A stretch of DNA of 34,479 nucleotides from an uncultured Pelagibacteraceae bacterium. Its GTDB lineage: Bacteria > Pseudomonadota > Alphaproteobacteria > Pelagibacterales > Pelagibacteraceae. Location: assembly GCA_902561015.1 (NCBI GenBank), contig CACENB010000009.1:1-34479 (forward strand), written 5' to 3'. Position 1 is the first letter of the stretch. Each line of letters opens with the position of its first letter. The notes below the pieces were generated by a model. It was given only the letters and a program-made list of their open reading frames with translations, did not search any database and was not told where the DNA came from. Of this stretch, positions 1-7,895 are shown one piece after another. The translations under genes were made by a program, and so were the position numbers.

Positions 1-144
1 AATAGTAAATATTGCACTTAATATAAAAAGACTTATGAACAGGGTGATGATTATACTTGAGATTTTTTTATAGTTCCTTTTTAAATCTCTCAGAGCATAT
101 ATTAAGATAAACTTGTATTGATAAAATTTATTTAATTTTTCCAT
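1..144 (-). CDS. ABC exporter permease, FtsX/YbbP-like (N-terminal part only)
   Basis: Reading the minus strand from an ATG at 144 gives 48 codons open to the window edge. The product begins MEKLNKFYQYKFILIYALRD, followed by a lysine/arginine-rich patch and a hydrophobic stretch at about residues 29-48. That is the usual start of FtsX-type permeases: a short cytoplasmic amphipathic segment, then the first membrane helix. The start codon lies inside the last codons of the upstream ATPase gene (17-base overlap), so the two are translationally coupled and probably form one transporter. With tesA divergent next door, the best match is YbbP, but a LolC/E-type permease cannot be excluded because only the N-terminus is visible. 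Confidence 0.75.
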   Translation of the reverse strand, partial: MEKLNKFYQYKFILIYALRDLKRNYKKISSIIITLFISLFILSAIFTI

Positions 145-793
145 CTTTAATTTTAATTTTTCTGCTTGCACGGTTAGCAAGTTTTGGGTCGTGTGTTACC
201 ATAATTAACGAAGAACTTTCCTCTTTGACATACCTAAATAAAATTTTAGAAATCATATCGGAATTTTCTGTATCTAAATTTCCTGTAGGTTCATCAGCTA
301 GAATTAGCTCTGGCTTCATAGCTATAGCTCTCGCGATAGCGACACGTTGTTGTTCTCCTCCAGATAACTGGCTGGGTAGATTGTTTAGTCGATGTTTTAG
401 TCCAAATCTATCTAAAAGAGATTTTGCTTCTTTCTCAGGATTTTTGAATTTATTCAATTCAAGAATTAAGGTTACATTTTCTAGGGCTGTATAATTGGGG
501 ATTAGATAAAAAGACTGAAAAATTATACCAATATTTTTTTTTCTGATTTTTGATACTTCGTCTTCACTCAATTTTGTAATTTCTTTGTCTAGAAAGTATA
601 TCTTGCCTGAAGTTGGACGCTCTAAACCACCAATTAACATGATTAAACTTGTTTTTCCTGAACCACTTTCACCTACTATTGAAATAGTCTCTTTTTTTTT
701 TGTGGTCAAATTTATATCTTTCAAAACGCTAATATTATCTTTACCAGTTTGGTATTTAAGATTTATTTTTTTTAATTTAAGAAGAGAGCTCAT
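128..793 (-). CDS. ybbA: ABC transporter ATP-binding protein, YbbA/LolD family
   Basis: This is the 221-residue ATPase subunit of a MacB/LolD/YbbA-type exporter, acting at the inner membrane with the permease encoded just downstream. Visible motifs are Walker A GESGSGKTS (41-49), Q-loop Gln93, the ABC signature LSGGEQQR (143-150), Walker B with DEPTGNLD (167-174) and the H-loop His201 in MVTHD. The open frame extends upstream to 841, but that part is only the antisense of the tesA signal-peptide region, so I start at ATG 793, giving MSSLLKLKKI. This start shares bases with the tesA start codon on the other strand. No good Shine-Dalgarno sequence precedes it. Pairing with tesA as in ybbA-ybbP/tesA favours YbbA over LolD; the ATPase sequence alone does not decide. 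Confidence 0.85.
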   Translation of the reverse strand: MSSLLKLKKINLKYQTGKDNISVLKDINLTTKKKETISIVGESGSGKTSLIMLIGGLERPTSGKIYFLDKEITKLSEDEVSKIRKKNIGIIFQSFYLIPNYTALENVTLILELNKFKNPEKEAKSLLDRFGLKHRLNNLPSQLSGGEQQRVAIARAIAMKPELILADEPTGNLDTENSDMISKILFRYVKEESSSLIMVTHDPKLANRASRKIKIKDGKIK

Positions 794-1412
794 GAACAAA
801 AGTTTTATTATTAAAATAATTATTATATGTCTACTAACCATTAATGCATATGCACTCGAAAAGGTTGTGTTATTTGGTGATAGTTTGATGGCGGGTTATG
901 GTTTATCTGATGCCGATAGTTTACCAGTCGTTTTAGAGGAAAATTTAGAGGCAAAGGGTTATAATATTGAGATTGTTGATGGCAGTGTTTCTGGTAGCAC
1001 ATCTTCAGGTGGTTTAAATAGAGCTGATTGGACTTTAACTGAGCCAGATATAGATCTAATAATTTTATGTTTGGGCGCCAATGACATGTTAAGAGGTATC
1101 GAGCCAAAAGAAACAAAAAGCAATTTAGAAAAAATCATAAAAATTGCTCAAGATAAAAATATTGAAATTATTCTAGCTGGAATGATTGCTCCAACCTCAC
1201 ATGGTTTTACTTATAAAAAAAAGTTTGACAAAATTTTTCCTGATTTAGCCAAAGAATTAAAAATTGAGCTTATTCCTTTTTTACTAGAGGGAGTAGCTAT
1301 GAAGCCTGAATTTAATCAAAGTGATGGCATACATCCAAACGAAAAGGGGACAATAATAATTAGTAGAACCTTAGAAGAGATAATAATAAAAGCTCTAAAT
1401 AAAAAAAATTAG
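792..1412 (+). CDS. tesA: Periplasmic GDSL arylesterase / lysophospholipase L1 (TesA-like)
   Basis: The 206-residue product is an SGNH/GDSL hydrolase that cleaves acyl esters or thioesters in the periplasm. Residues 1-21 form a signal peptide (hydrophobic core, then NAYA before Leu22). The catalytic set is complete: nucleophile Ser31 in FGDSLMAGYG, Gly68 in block II, Asn97 in LGANDML, and Asp178/His181 in DGIHPNEKG. I chose ATG 792 because it gives a clean signal peptide and is preceded by a purine-rich ribosome site (AAGAAGAGAG). The divergent YbbA-like ATPase starts on the opposite strand within the same four bases. Its natural substrate cannot be read from sequence; TesA relatives accept lysophospholipids, acyl-CoAs and aryl esters. 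Confidence 0.92.
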   Translation: MNKSFIIKIIIICLLTINAYALEKVVLFGDSLMAGYGLSDADSLPVVLEENLEAKGYNIEIVDGSVSGSTSSGGLNRADWTLTEPDIDLIILCLGANDMLRGIEPKETKSNLEKIIKIAQDKNIEIILAGMIAPTSHGFTYKKKFDKIFPDLAKELKIELIPFLLEGVAMKPEFNQSDGIHPNEKGTIIISRTLEEIIIKALNKKN

Positions 1413-1417
1413 TCAAA

Positions 1418-2416
1418 GTGCGAAGAAAACCTTATCACCATTTAGTAGACGGTAGTTTCAGAAATCCTGAAGGTTCACCAAAAGCTGACCCTAACATTAG
1501 ATGGTCCTTCAAAATTTTTAATAAAGAAAAAAAGAAACTAGATATGACAGTTCCTAAAGAGCATGTAATTAAAAAAAAAAAAGTTTTATCAGATCTGAAG
1601 AAATATCAAGAAGATGATTATGTGGCTTGGATTGGGCATGCAACGTTTTTAATAAAACTTGGTCAAACTACAATAATCACAGACCCTGTGTTCTCTAAAA
1701 ACGCTGGGCCACTTATATTTGGCCCAAAAAGATATACAGAACCGGCGCTTACTCTAAATGAAATACCAAAAATAGATTTATTTTTATTAACTCATAACCA
1801 CTACGATCATCAAGATGCATACACGATTAGGAAGTTTCCATATAAAAATGCAAAAGTGTTGCTGCCTCTTAAACTTGGGAAATACTTCAGAAGATATAAA
1901 GATGTTAATGAAATGGATTGGTATGACGAAATAAAAATAAACGAAAAATTAAAAGTTACATTTTTACCCGCGGTTCATTGGTCAAAACGTAGTCTAACTG
2001 ATACCAATAAAACTTTATGGGGAAATTTTTTAATTGAATATGATGGAAAAAAAATTTTATTTGCCTGTGATACAGGAATTGGAGATATATATAAGTCTAT
2101 TGGTCAAAAATATGGTCCAATTGATTTAACATTTATAAATATTGGTGCTTACAATTTTTATCCGATTATGCCTTATAAAGATAAATCTATCTATCACACA
2201 AACCCAGAGGAAGCTTTAGAAATTGCTCAAAATCTTAAAAGTAAGAAAGTGGTTGGCATGCATTGGGGAACTTTCGTTCTATCTTTAGAACCAATAATGG
2301 AGCCGCCAAAAAGATTTAAAGCCAGCGCCAAAAAGTATGGTTTTAAAAAAGAGGATGTTTTAATTTATAAAATTGGTGAGTTTGACTCACTTAAAAAATT
2401 ACTTAATTACAATTAG
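1418..2416 (+). CDS. Metallo-beta-lactamase fold hydrolase, NAPE-PLD / UlaG-like
   Basis: This 332-residue protein carries the zinc-binding motif HNHYDH (His126, His128, Asp130, His131), with further ligands His187, Asp218 and His282. The spacing matches the Lactamase_B_2 group that includes N-acyl-phosphatidylethanolamine phospholipase D. The segment WIGHATFLIKLG with ITDP at 87-90 is also typical. It has no signal peptide, so it is probably cytoplasmic. The start is a GTG at 1418, five bases after tesA, and the two may be co-transcribed; both belong to families that can act on phospholipids, but a shared pathway is only inference. The last bases overlap the 3' end of the opposing SHOCT gene by four bases. 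Confidence 0.85.
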   Translation: MRRKPYHHLVDGSFRNPEGSPKADPNIRWSFKIFNKEKKKLDMTVPKEHVIKKKKVLSDLKKYQEDDYVAWIGHATFLIKLGQTTIITDPVFSKNAGPLIFGPKRYTEPALTLNEIPKIDLFLLTHNHYDHQDAYTIRKFPYKNAKVLLPLKLGKYFRRYKDVNEMDWYDEIKINEKLKVTFLPAVHWSKRSLTDTNKTLWGNFLIEYDGKKILFACDTGIGDIYKSIGQKYGPIDLTFINIGAYNFYPIMPYKDKSIYHTNPEEALEIAQNLKSKKVVGMHWGTFVLSLEPIMEPPKRFKASAKKYGFKKEDVLIYKIGEFDSLKKLLNYN

Positions 2417-2676
2417 TTGTCTAAAATTTTTCTTTTTGCTTTCTCAAATTCTTCCTGGGTTAAAACTCCATCTTTTAAAAGTTTATTCAATTTTTCAAGC
2501 TCATAACTTAAACTATCTTCATCAACCAAAGGAGGATCAGTTTTTTCGTTATCAGAATTTTCATTTATTTTATTTGCACTTTTGGCACTAAATCCATTCA
2601 TTATTGCAGTTGCGCCAAGATATAAAACAAATCCAAAAATTGGTATTACCAAACCAAGAAAGATAATTTTTTCCAT
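2413..2676 (-). CDS. Small membrane protein with C-terminal SHOCT domain
   Basis: The 87-residue protein has one hydrophobic N-terminal segment (about residues 4-26), a polar acidic linker, and a C-terminal helix-turn-helix-like segment LEKLNKLLKDGVLTQEEFEKAK, which is the pattern of the SHOCT (short C-terminal) domain. SHOCT domains usually follow a membrane or other domain and are thought to mediate oligomerisation; no enzymatic role is visible. The gene follows the 67-residue membrane protein by three bases on the minus strand and is the last gene of the hemC-to-SHOCT run. It converges with the metallo-hydrolase gene, overlapping it by four bases. Confidence 0.75.
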   Translation of the reverse strand: MEKIIFLGLVIPIFGFVLYLGATAIMNGFSAKSANKINENSDNEKTDPPLVDEDSLSYELEKLNKLLKDGVLTQEEFEKAKRKILDN

Positions 2677-2679
2677 TAA

Positions 2680-2883
2680 TTAGTCCTCATCTTCCTCTCT
2701 CCAATTTTTTTCGTACATAAGCCATGCTGCTAATATTACTGAAAAAGTTCCAATAATCATACCATAATCAAATCCAGTTTGTTGATCGTATAGATACCAA
2801 CCAAGTTGAGTTGCTCCAATGGGAGGTATGGTAAGTATAGCCATAATAATTAAAATTCTATATGGGTATTTTGGCTTTCTCAT
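2680..2883 (-). CDS. Small conserved-looking membrane protein, function unknown
   Basis: This 67-residue protein has two predicted membrane helices (about 8-29 and 39-57), a basic N-terminus and an acidic C-terminus ending EEDED. I do not recognise a family. It sits 37 bases after folD and three bases before the SHOCT gene on the same strand, so it is probably co-transcribed with both. The two small proteins may be functionally linked, but nothing in the sequence shows this. Confidence 0.6.
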   Translation of the reverse strand: MRKPKYPYRILIIMAILTIPPIGATQLGWYLYDQQTGFDYGMIIGTFSVILAAWLMYEKNWREEDED

Positions 2884-2920
2884 AGCTTAGCTTATCAAAA
2901 ATTTTTTAATGATTTAAATG

Positions 2921-3766
2921 TTAAATTTGCGATCTTTTGAAACAGTCAATCGTATTTTTAAGCAAACACGCAATTGTCATTGGACCAACACCCCCAGGAA
3001 CTGGTGTAAGGGCTTTTGCATTTTTTGAAACTTCATCAAATGCAACATCACCAACAATTCCCTTTTCAGTTTTATTAATACCTACATCAATCACAATTGC
3101 ATCTTTTTTAATCCAATCTCCTTTTACTAACTCAGGAATACCGACGGCAGCAACAACAATATCTGCCTCTAAACATTCAGCTTTTAAATCTTTAGTTTTT
3201 GAATGAGTTATCGTTACAGTGCAGTTTTCTTTCAAAAGAAGTTGTGTCATTGGTTTGCCATTTAAATTCGATCTACCTATTACAACAGCTTTTTTACCAT
3301 TTAAATTCGGCTCAAATTTTTTAATTAATAAGTAGCATCCCAGAGGAGTACAAGGTACTGAACTTTCATAACCAGAAGAAAGATTGCCGACATTTATAGG
3401 ATGAAATCCATCAACATCTTTTGTGTGATCAATCGCTTCGATAACTTTCTTTTTATCTATATGTTTTGGCAAAGGTAATTGTACTAATATACCAGAAACA
3501 CTTTTATCATTATTTAATTCATTTATTTTTTCTAAAATAATTTTTTCTTCGACGCTATCGGAATACTTTATTACTTCGGACTTTAGTCCAACCTCATTAG
3601 CTGATTTTTCTTTATTTCTTACATAAATTTGACTTGGAGTTAAATCTCCAATTAAGATTACAGACAGACCAGGAACTTTATTATATTTTGATTTAAGTTC
3701 AGAGACCTCTTTTTTAAGCTCTTCTCTTAATAATGCAGCTTCTTTTTTTCCATCAATTAAAATCAT
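2921..3766 (-). CDS. folD: Bifunctional methylene-THF dehydrogenase / methenyl-THF cyclohydrolase FolD
   Basis: FolD interconverts 5,10-methylene-, 5,10-methenyl- and 10-formyl-tetrahydrofolate in the cytoplasm, using NADP. The 281-residue length is normal. Motifs are the catalytic Tyr48/Lys52 pair in IYVRNKEKSANEVG, LVQLPLPKH (95-102), KDVDGFHP (117-123), the nucleotide-binding GRS (164-166), and the C-terminal PVPGGVGPMT (255-264). It starts seven bases after the yggT stop on the same strand and lies at the distal end of the haem/MscS/YggT run. It supplies formyl-THF for purine synthesis, including the transformylase step of PurH encoded at 16-17.5 kb. Confidence 0.96.
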   Translation of the reverse strand: MILIDGKKEAALLREELKKEVSELKSKYNKVPGLSVILIGDLTPSQIYVRNKEKSANEVGLKSEVIKYSDSVEEKIILEKINELNNDKSVSGILVQLPLPKHIDKKKVIEAIDHTKDVDGFHPINVGNLSSGYESSVPCTPLGCYLLIKKFEPNLNGKKAVVIGRSNLNGKPMTQLLLKENCTVTITHSKTKDLKAECLEADIVVAAVGIPELVKGDWIKKDAIVIDVGINKTEKGIVGDVAFDEVSKNAKALTPVPGGVGPMTIACLLKNTIDCFKRSQI

Positions 3767-3773
3767 AATTTAT

Positions 3774-4064
3774 TTAAAATATCATTGGTGCAACGTAAAG
3801 CTTCATACACATTTCTATAAACCAAATCAATAGAAGTAAAATTATAGGTGAAATATCCAAAGCACCTAAATTTGGCAAAAAACGTCTTATCTTATTTAAA
3901 ATTGGATCAGTTAATCGATAAGTAAAGTCTAAAACTAAATAAACAAATCTATTTTGAGTATTTAGAATATTAAAAGCAACTAGCCAACTTATTATTACAT
4001 TTGCAATTACAACATAGGAATAGAGTTTTAGGATCTGTAAGACTAAATAAAAAACAGCTATCAT
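3774..4064 (-). CDS. YggT family membrane protein
   Basis: The 96-residue integral membrane protein has hydrophobic helices near residues 3-32 and 68-92. Between them is the family pattern: a proline in a Thr-Asp-Pro-Ile-Leu segment (about 53-57) followed by IRRFLPNLGALDISPII. YggT proteins are widespread in bacteria and poorly defined; E. coli YggT has been tied to osmotic-shock tolerance. Its start overlaps the end of the upstream MscS-type channel gene by four bases (ATGA), so the two are translationally coupled. A role alongside the channel in osmotic response is attractive but inferred. A second, more divergent YggT-like gene is at 13303. Confidence 0.85.
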   Translation of the reverse strand: MIAVFYLVLQILKLYSYVVIANVIISWLVAFNILNTQNRFVYLVLDFTYRLTDPILNKIRRFLPNLGALDISPIILLLLIWFIEMCMKLYVAPMIF

Positions 4065-5146
4065 TTCTTTTCAACATAAATCGACTGACTTGGAAATGCG
4101 AAAGAAGCTTTGTTGCTTTCAACAATTTGTTTAATTTCTATTGCTAGACGCTCTTTTACAGACAACCAATCATTCCAGCTGCTAGTTTTTGTAAAACAAC
4201 GAACATACATATCTATCGAACTATCTGAAAATTTATCAACTCTAACTGCAACACCAATACTTTGATTAAAGTCATCACTTTTATTGATATGGTTTTCTAT
4301 TTGATCTCTTATGGTTTTTAATTGATCAACTGTTGTGTCATATTGAAGAGTAATAATCCAACTTATCAACCAGTTTGAAGTTTCACTTACATTAATAACT
4401 GCATTTTCTGCAAACTGAAAATTAGGAATTATTGCTAAAGATTTATCAAATTTTCTAATAGTCGTAGATCTAAAACCAATTTTTTCAACTATGCCCTCTA
4501 TTATTCCATCAACTAAAATCCAATCTCCTATTTTAAATCTTTTTTCAACAAGAACTAAAATGCCTGATATTAAATTTTTAAATAAATCTTGAGCACCTAA
4601 AGCCACAGCCACACCAAATAAACCTAAACCCGCGATAATGGGACCGATTTTGATACCCCATAATTCTAAAACCGCAGCTAAACCTAAAATAAAAATCAAA
4701 ATCTTTAATGATTTAATTATCCATCCTATTAACTCCTTGGTTAAAAGTTTATCAAGACCACTTAGAACATATGAGACGGGTTCAATAATTTGATGCATTA
4801 CCCAAAAAATTAATATCGTTATTAAAGTTCTGTTTATTGTATCAACAATATCTCTGCTTTCAGCAGAAAAAGTCATATAATAACTTGCAATAAAAAATCC
4901 TAAAACTATTGGTAAAAATCTTGCTGGTCCTACAAGAGCGTTAACAAAAGTATCATCTAATTTATTAGTTGTTCTTTTTGAAATTATTTCTAATTTTTTT
5001 ATTATTAGTTTGCTTAAAATTCCTCTGAAGATTAAGAAAATTAAAAAAATTCCTAAACCGATTAATATTTGAAAAATATCAACACCTAGAATCCCTTTAT
5101 TCCAGACTGATAAAAAAATTTCTGAAAAATTATTTATTAATTCCAT
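4061..5146 (-). CDS. Small-conductance mechanosensitive channel, MscS family
   Basis: The 361-residue protein has hydrophobic helices at roughly 20-42, 72-92, 107-128 and 143-165, then the pore-lining helix with the Gly/Ala-rich pattern GLGLFGVAVALGAQDLFKN (173-191). The MscS beta-domain follows, with FKIGDWILVDG (205-214) and IPNFQFAENAV (240-250), and then an alpha/beta C-terminal domain. Such channels open under membrane tension and release solutes on hypo-osmotic shock. The gene follows hemD by two bases and overlaps yggT by four. The extra N-terminal helices relative to E. coli MscS place it among the mid-sized family members. Confidence 0.93.
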   Translation of the reverse strand: MELINNFSEIFLSVWNKGILGVDIFQILIGLGIFLIFLIFRGILSKLIIKKLEIISKRTTNKLDDTFVNALVGPARFLPIVLGFFIASYYMTFSAESRDIVDTINRTLITILIFWVMHQIIEPVSYVLSGLDKLLTKELIGWIIKSLKILIFILGLAAVLELWGIKIGPIIAGLGLFGVAVALGAQDLFKNLISGILVLVEKRFKIGDWILVDGIIEGIVEKIGFRSTTIRKFDKSLAIIPNFQFAENAVINVSETSNWLISWIITLQYDTTVDQLKTIRDQIENHINKSDDFNQSIGVAVRVDKFSDSSIDMYVRCFTKTSSWNDWLSVKERLAIEIKQIVESNKASFAFPSQSIYVEKK

Positions 5147-5148
5147 AA

Positions 5149-5847
5149 CTAAATTTTATATAACAAAAACTCTTCTTCACCAGGATTAAAAAGAAATATT
5201 TTTTTCCATTTAATTTCATTCAATATAGACGAGGTTTTCTCACCAATACACATCAAATTTGTATTCATCCATAAAGTCTCGGTTTGATATATTTTTATAA
5301 AATTAAGAAAACTTGAGGCACTATTTTGTGAATAAACATAAACTATGTCAGGTAAATTTTCTTTTAATTTGATTATAAACTTGTCATCAAATTTTTGATT
5401 ATATTTTGCTCTATAATTAATAATTCTTTTTACAACAAAACCCTCTAAAGCCAACTGGTGATCTAGATCAACAGATACCGTTTCTCCACTAACATAAATA
5501 AGTTTTTTATTTTTAGTATCGTACGTCCTTAAAATTAATTCTTTTAAATTTGAAACATTTCCCTCTGCGGCAACTGTATTTTGAAAACCTAAATCACGAG
5601 CTTTTTTTTCTGTTATATTTCCCACACAAAAACACTTAATTTTTTTATCTATATTTTTTAAATCTAAATACTTAACGGCGTTAGCACTGGTGAAAATTAT
5701 TCCCCCAAATTCAGAAAAATTAATTTTATCATAATTAATTTTTTCGATATTAAGTAAGGGAAGATGGGATATTTTATGACCAAGCAATTTAAACCTCAAA
5801 GCTAGTGCCGAGCAATCTTCCAATGGTCTAGTCAACAAAATATGCAT
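5149..5847 (-). CDS. hemD: Uroporphyrinogen-III synthase HemD
   Basis: HemD cyclises hydroxymethylbilane, with inversion of ring D, to uroporphyrinogen III for haem and corrinoid synthesis. The 232-residue protein is highly divergent, as is usual for the family, but shows the N-terminal ILLTRPLEDC, the FTSANA segment (52-57), the VYSQNSA segment (171-177) and CIGEKT (200-205), which mark the two related half-domains. Position is the strongest support: it begins one base after the stop of hemC, whose product is its substrate. No missing residue is evident because the family has few invariant positions. Confidence 0.9.
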   Translation of the reverse strand: MHILLTRPLEDCSALALRFKLLGHKISHLPLLNIEKINYDKINFSEFGGIIFTSANAVKYLDLKNIDKKIKCFCVGNITEKKARDLGFQNTVAAEGNVSNLKELILRTYDTKNKKLIYVSGETVSVDLDHQLALEGFVVKRIINYRAKYNQKFDDKFIIKLKENLPDIVYVYSQNSASSFLNFIKIYQTETLWMNTNLMCIGEKTSSILNEIKWKKIFLFNPGEEEFLLYKI

Positions 5848-5848
5848 A

Positions 5849-6766
5849 TCATTTCTTATAAGAGTTATTAGATTTTTTTTTTAGAATCCCACCAATCTCT
5901 TCACCAACCTCTCTAAACTTTGATTTTTCAACAATTTTTTTTTCATAGTATCTCTCTGATCCATCTAAAGAAAAAAGCTCAGCTTCTAATGTTAGTTGGT
6001 CACCTTCTATTTTTGAATGAACACCCACTGCAGTTTCACAATCGCCCTCTAAAACTTTTAAAACATTTCGCTCAGAATGTGCCCTTCTGTAGGTTTGATC
6101 GTGATTAATCTTTTTTAAAATTGAAATAACTTCATCATCGTTTTCCCTACACTGAATAGCAATAATACCTTGACCAGCACTAGGTATAATTTCTTCAGTT
6201 TCAAAAGTTTCTGTAATGTATTCGTCAAGTTTTAAAAATTTCATTCCGGCACTTGATAAAAGTATTCCGTCATAAAGTCCATCTTTTAACTTTTTGATTC
6301 TTGTATCCACGTTCCCTCTTATGAGTTTACAATTCAGATCAGGTCTTTTTTTTTTTATTTGAAACTCTCTACGATAAGAAGAAGTTCCGATTATAGAATT
6401 AACATCTAAGTCTTTAATTTTTTTTTTATTAAATGTTATAAGAATTTCCCGTGGATCATTTCTTTCAAGAAATGAGTCAGTTATAAGCCCTTGCGTTTCA
6501 TTTACTGGCATATCTTTAAGAGCATGGACAGCAATATCAATTTCTTTTTTTAGAAGTTGTTTTTCAATTTCACTAGAAAACAAACCTTTGCCACCAACTT
6601 CAGATAATCTTTTATCTTTAATCTGATCACCTTTTGTTGATATTGACTTTATAAAAATCTCATCCTCCCTAAAACTAGCGCTTTTAATAATCTGATCTTT
6701 CACTTTTTGTGCATAAAGTGTAGCTAGCTTGCTTCCTCTTGATCCAATTGTTATTTTTTTTTTCAT
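5849..6766 (-). CDS. hemC: Hydroxymethylbilane synthase (porphobilinogen deaminase) HemC
   Basis: HemC polymerises four porphobilinogens into hydroxymethylbilane on a dipyrromethane cofactor. The 305-residue product shows IGSRGSKLA (7-15), Lys60 in the GGKGLF segment, catalytic Asp85 in VHALKDMP, two arginines in SSYRRE (129-134), GNVDTR (151-156), GQGIIAIQCR (198-207), and cofactor-attachment Cys243 in EGDCETAVG. The frame is open back to 6928, but those 54 residues are only the antisense of the tsaD start, so ATG 6766 is chosen; it gives the family's usual N-terminus. It is divergent from tsaD with 55 bases between, an arrangement common in alphaproteobacteria, and runs into hemD. Confidence 0.96.
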   Translation of the reverse strand: MKKKITIGSRGSKLATLYAQKVKDQIIKSASFREDEIFIKSISTKGDQIKDKRLSEVGGKGLFSSEIEKQLLKKEIDIAVHALKDMPVNETQGLITDSFLERNDPREILITFNKKKIKDLDVNSIIGTSSYRREFQIKKKRPDLNCKLIRGNVDTRIKKLKDGLYDGILLSSAGMKFLKLDEYITETFETEEIIPSAGQGIIAIQCRENDDEVISILKKINHDQTYRRAHSERNVLKVLEGDCETAVGVHSKIEGDQLTLEAELFSLDGSERYYEKKIVEKSKFREVGEEIGGILKKKSNNSYKK

Positions 6767-6776
6767 AAAAAATATA

Positions 6777-6815
6777 TTTCTTACTTGTATTGAGATTGTA
6801 CAATTATTAAAACTT
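6777..6815. promoter_or_regulatory. Possible bidirectional promoter between hemC and tsaD
   Basis: The 55-base gap contains a perfect 10-base palindrome, ATTGTACAAT, at 6795-6804. Each half gives the -10-like hexamer TACAAT, at 6799-6804 on the plus strand and 6800-6795 on the minus strand, so both genes could share one symmetric core. Predicted starts would leave about 11 bases before tsaD and 22 before hemC. No convincing -35 hexamer is present on either side, so a repressor or activator operator is an alternative reading. Confidence 0.35.
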
Positions 6816-6821
6816 ATTTGA

Positions 6822-7895
6822 ATGAGCAAAAAACCCTTAATTCTTGGAATAGAATCAAGTTGCGATGAAACAGCAGCATCTTTAGTTACTGAAAATGAGC
6901 AAGGGATACCAGTTGTTTTATCTAGCATTGTTTCCAGTCAAGAAGATGTTCATAAAGAATTTGGGGGAGTAGTTCCTGAATTAGCAGCAAGATCACACAT
7001 CGAAAAAATAGATTGGATTGTAAAAAAAGCTATTGATAAAAGTGGAAAAAAAATTGATGAAATTGACGCTATAGCTTCTACAGCAGGGCCTGGTCTGATC
7101 GTATGTCTATCAGTCGGGTTAAGCTTTGGAAAAACTTTTGCACTTACAACAAACAAACCATTTATTGCCGTCAATCATCTCGAGGGACACGCCTTGAGCC
7201 CAAAATTAAATTCTAGACTAGACTACCCATATCTGCTCTTGCTGATTTCGGGAGGACATTCTCAATATTTAAGTGTGCAATCTATTGGTAAATATAAACG
7301 ATTGGGTACGACAATTGATGATGCTTTAGGAGAAGCATTTGATAAAACTGCGAAACTTTTAGAAATAGAATTTCCAGGAGGACGTGAAATCGAAGTTTTG
7401 GCTGAGAAAGGGAATCCAGAAAAATTCAAATTGCCCAAACCAATTATAAATAAAGGTGGATGCAATTTATCTTTTGCAGGATTAAAAACCGCTGTGCTTA
7501 AAATATCCAAAACAATTAAAAATAATCAAGAGAAATTTGATCTTGCAGCTTCTTTTCAAAAAACGATCGAAGAAATTTTGTATAAGAAAACAATTGTTGC
7601 TTTTAATGAATTTGAAAAAACAAATAGCCCAAAAGAGAAAAAATTTGTGGTTGCTGGTGGTGTAGCTGCAAATAAAAAAATAAGAGCGATGTTAATGAAA
7701 TTATGTGAAGAAAAAAATTACCAAAGTATTTTTCCCCCAATAGAATTCTGCGGTGATAACGCGGCAATGATTGCCATGGTTGGTTTAGAAAAATTTAAAC
7801 TAAAATTATTTAGTGATTTAGACCATCCCGCAAAACCTAGATGGCCATTAGATGAAGATGCGGCATTTCTTAAAGGAGCTGGCGTCCAATTATAA
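6822..7895 (+). CDS. tsaD: tRNA N6-adenosine threonylcarbamoyltransferase TsaD
   Basis: TsaD transfers threonylcarbamoyl from TC-AMP to A37 of ANN-decoding tRNAs, giving t6A, together with TsaB and TsaE. The 357 residues match the family. Landmarks are LGIESSCDET (8-17), the metal ligands His119 and His123 in NHLEGH, LISGGHSQY, GEAFDKTAKLL, and the C-terminal VAGGVAANKKIR with the GDNAAMIA metal-site segment. The ATG at 6822 puts this N-terminus at its usual place. The gene is divergent from hemC, and its stop overlaps the next start by one base (TAATG). Confidence 0.97.
   Translation: MSKKPLILGIESSCDETAASLVTENEQGIPVVLSSIVSSQEDVHKEFGGVVPELAARSHIEKIDWIVKKAIDKSGKKIDEIDAIASTAGPGLIVCLSVGLSFGKTFALTTNKPFIAVNHLEGHALSPKLNSRLDYPYLLLLISGGHSQYLSVQSIGKYKRLGTTIDDALGEAFDKTAKLLEIEFPGGREIEVLAEKGNPEKFKLPKPIINKGGCNLSFAGLKTAVLKISKTIKNNQEKFDLAASFQKTIEEILYKKTIVAFNEFEKTNSPKEKKFVVAGGVAANKKIRAMLMKLCEEKNYQSIFPPIEFCGDNAAMIAMVGLEKFKLKLFSDLDHPAKPRWPLDEDAAFLKGAGVQL

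Noticed and set aside
585..791. Upstream extension of tesA
   Set aside because: It is antisense to the conserved YbbA-like ATPase and would bury the clear signal peptide that begins at 792.
6767..6928. Upstream extension of hemC by 54 codons
   Set aside because: The added residues are only the antisense of the tsaD 5' end; the conserved HemC N-terminus begins at ATG 6766.
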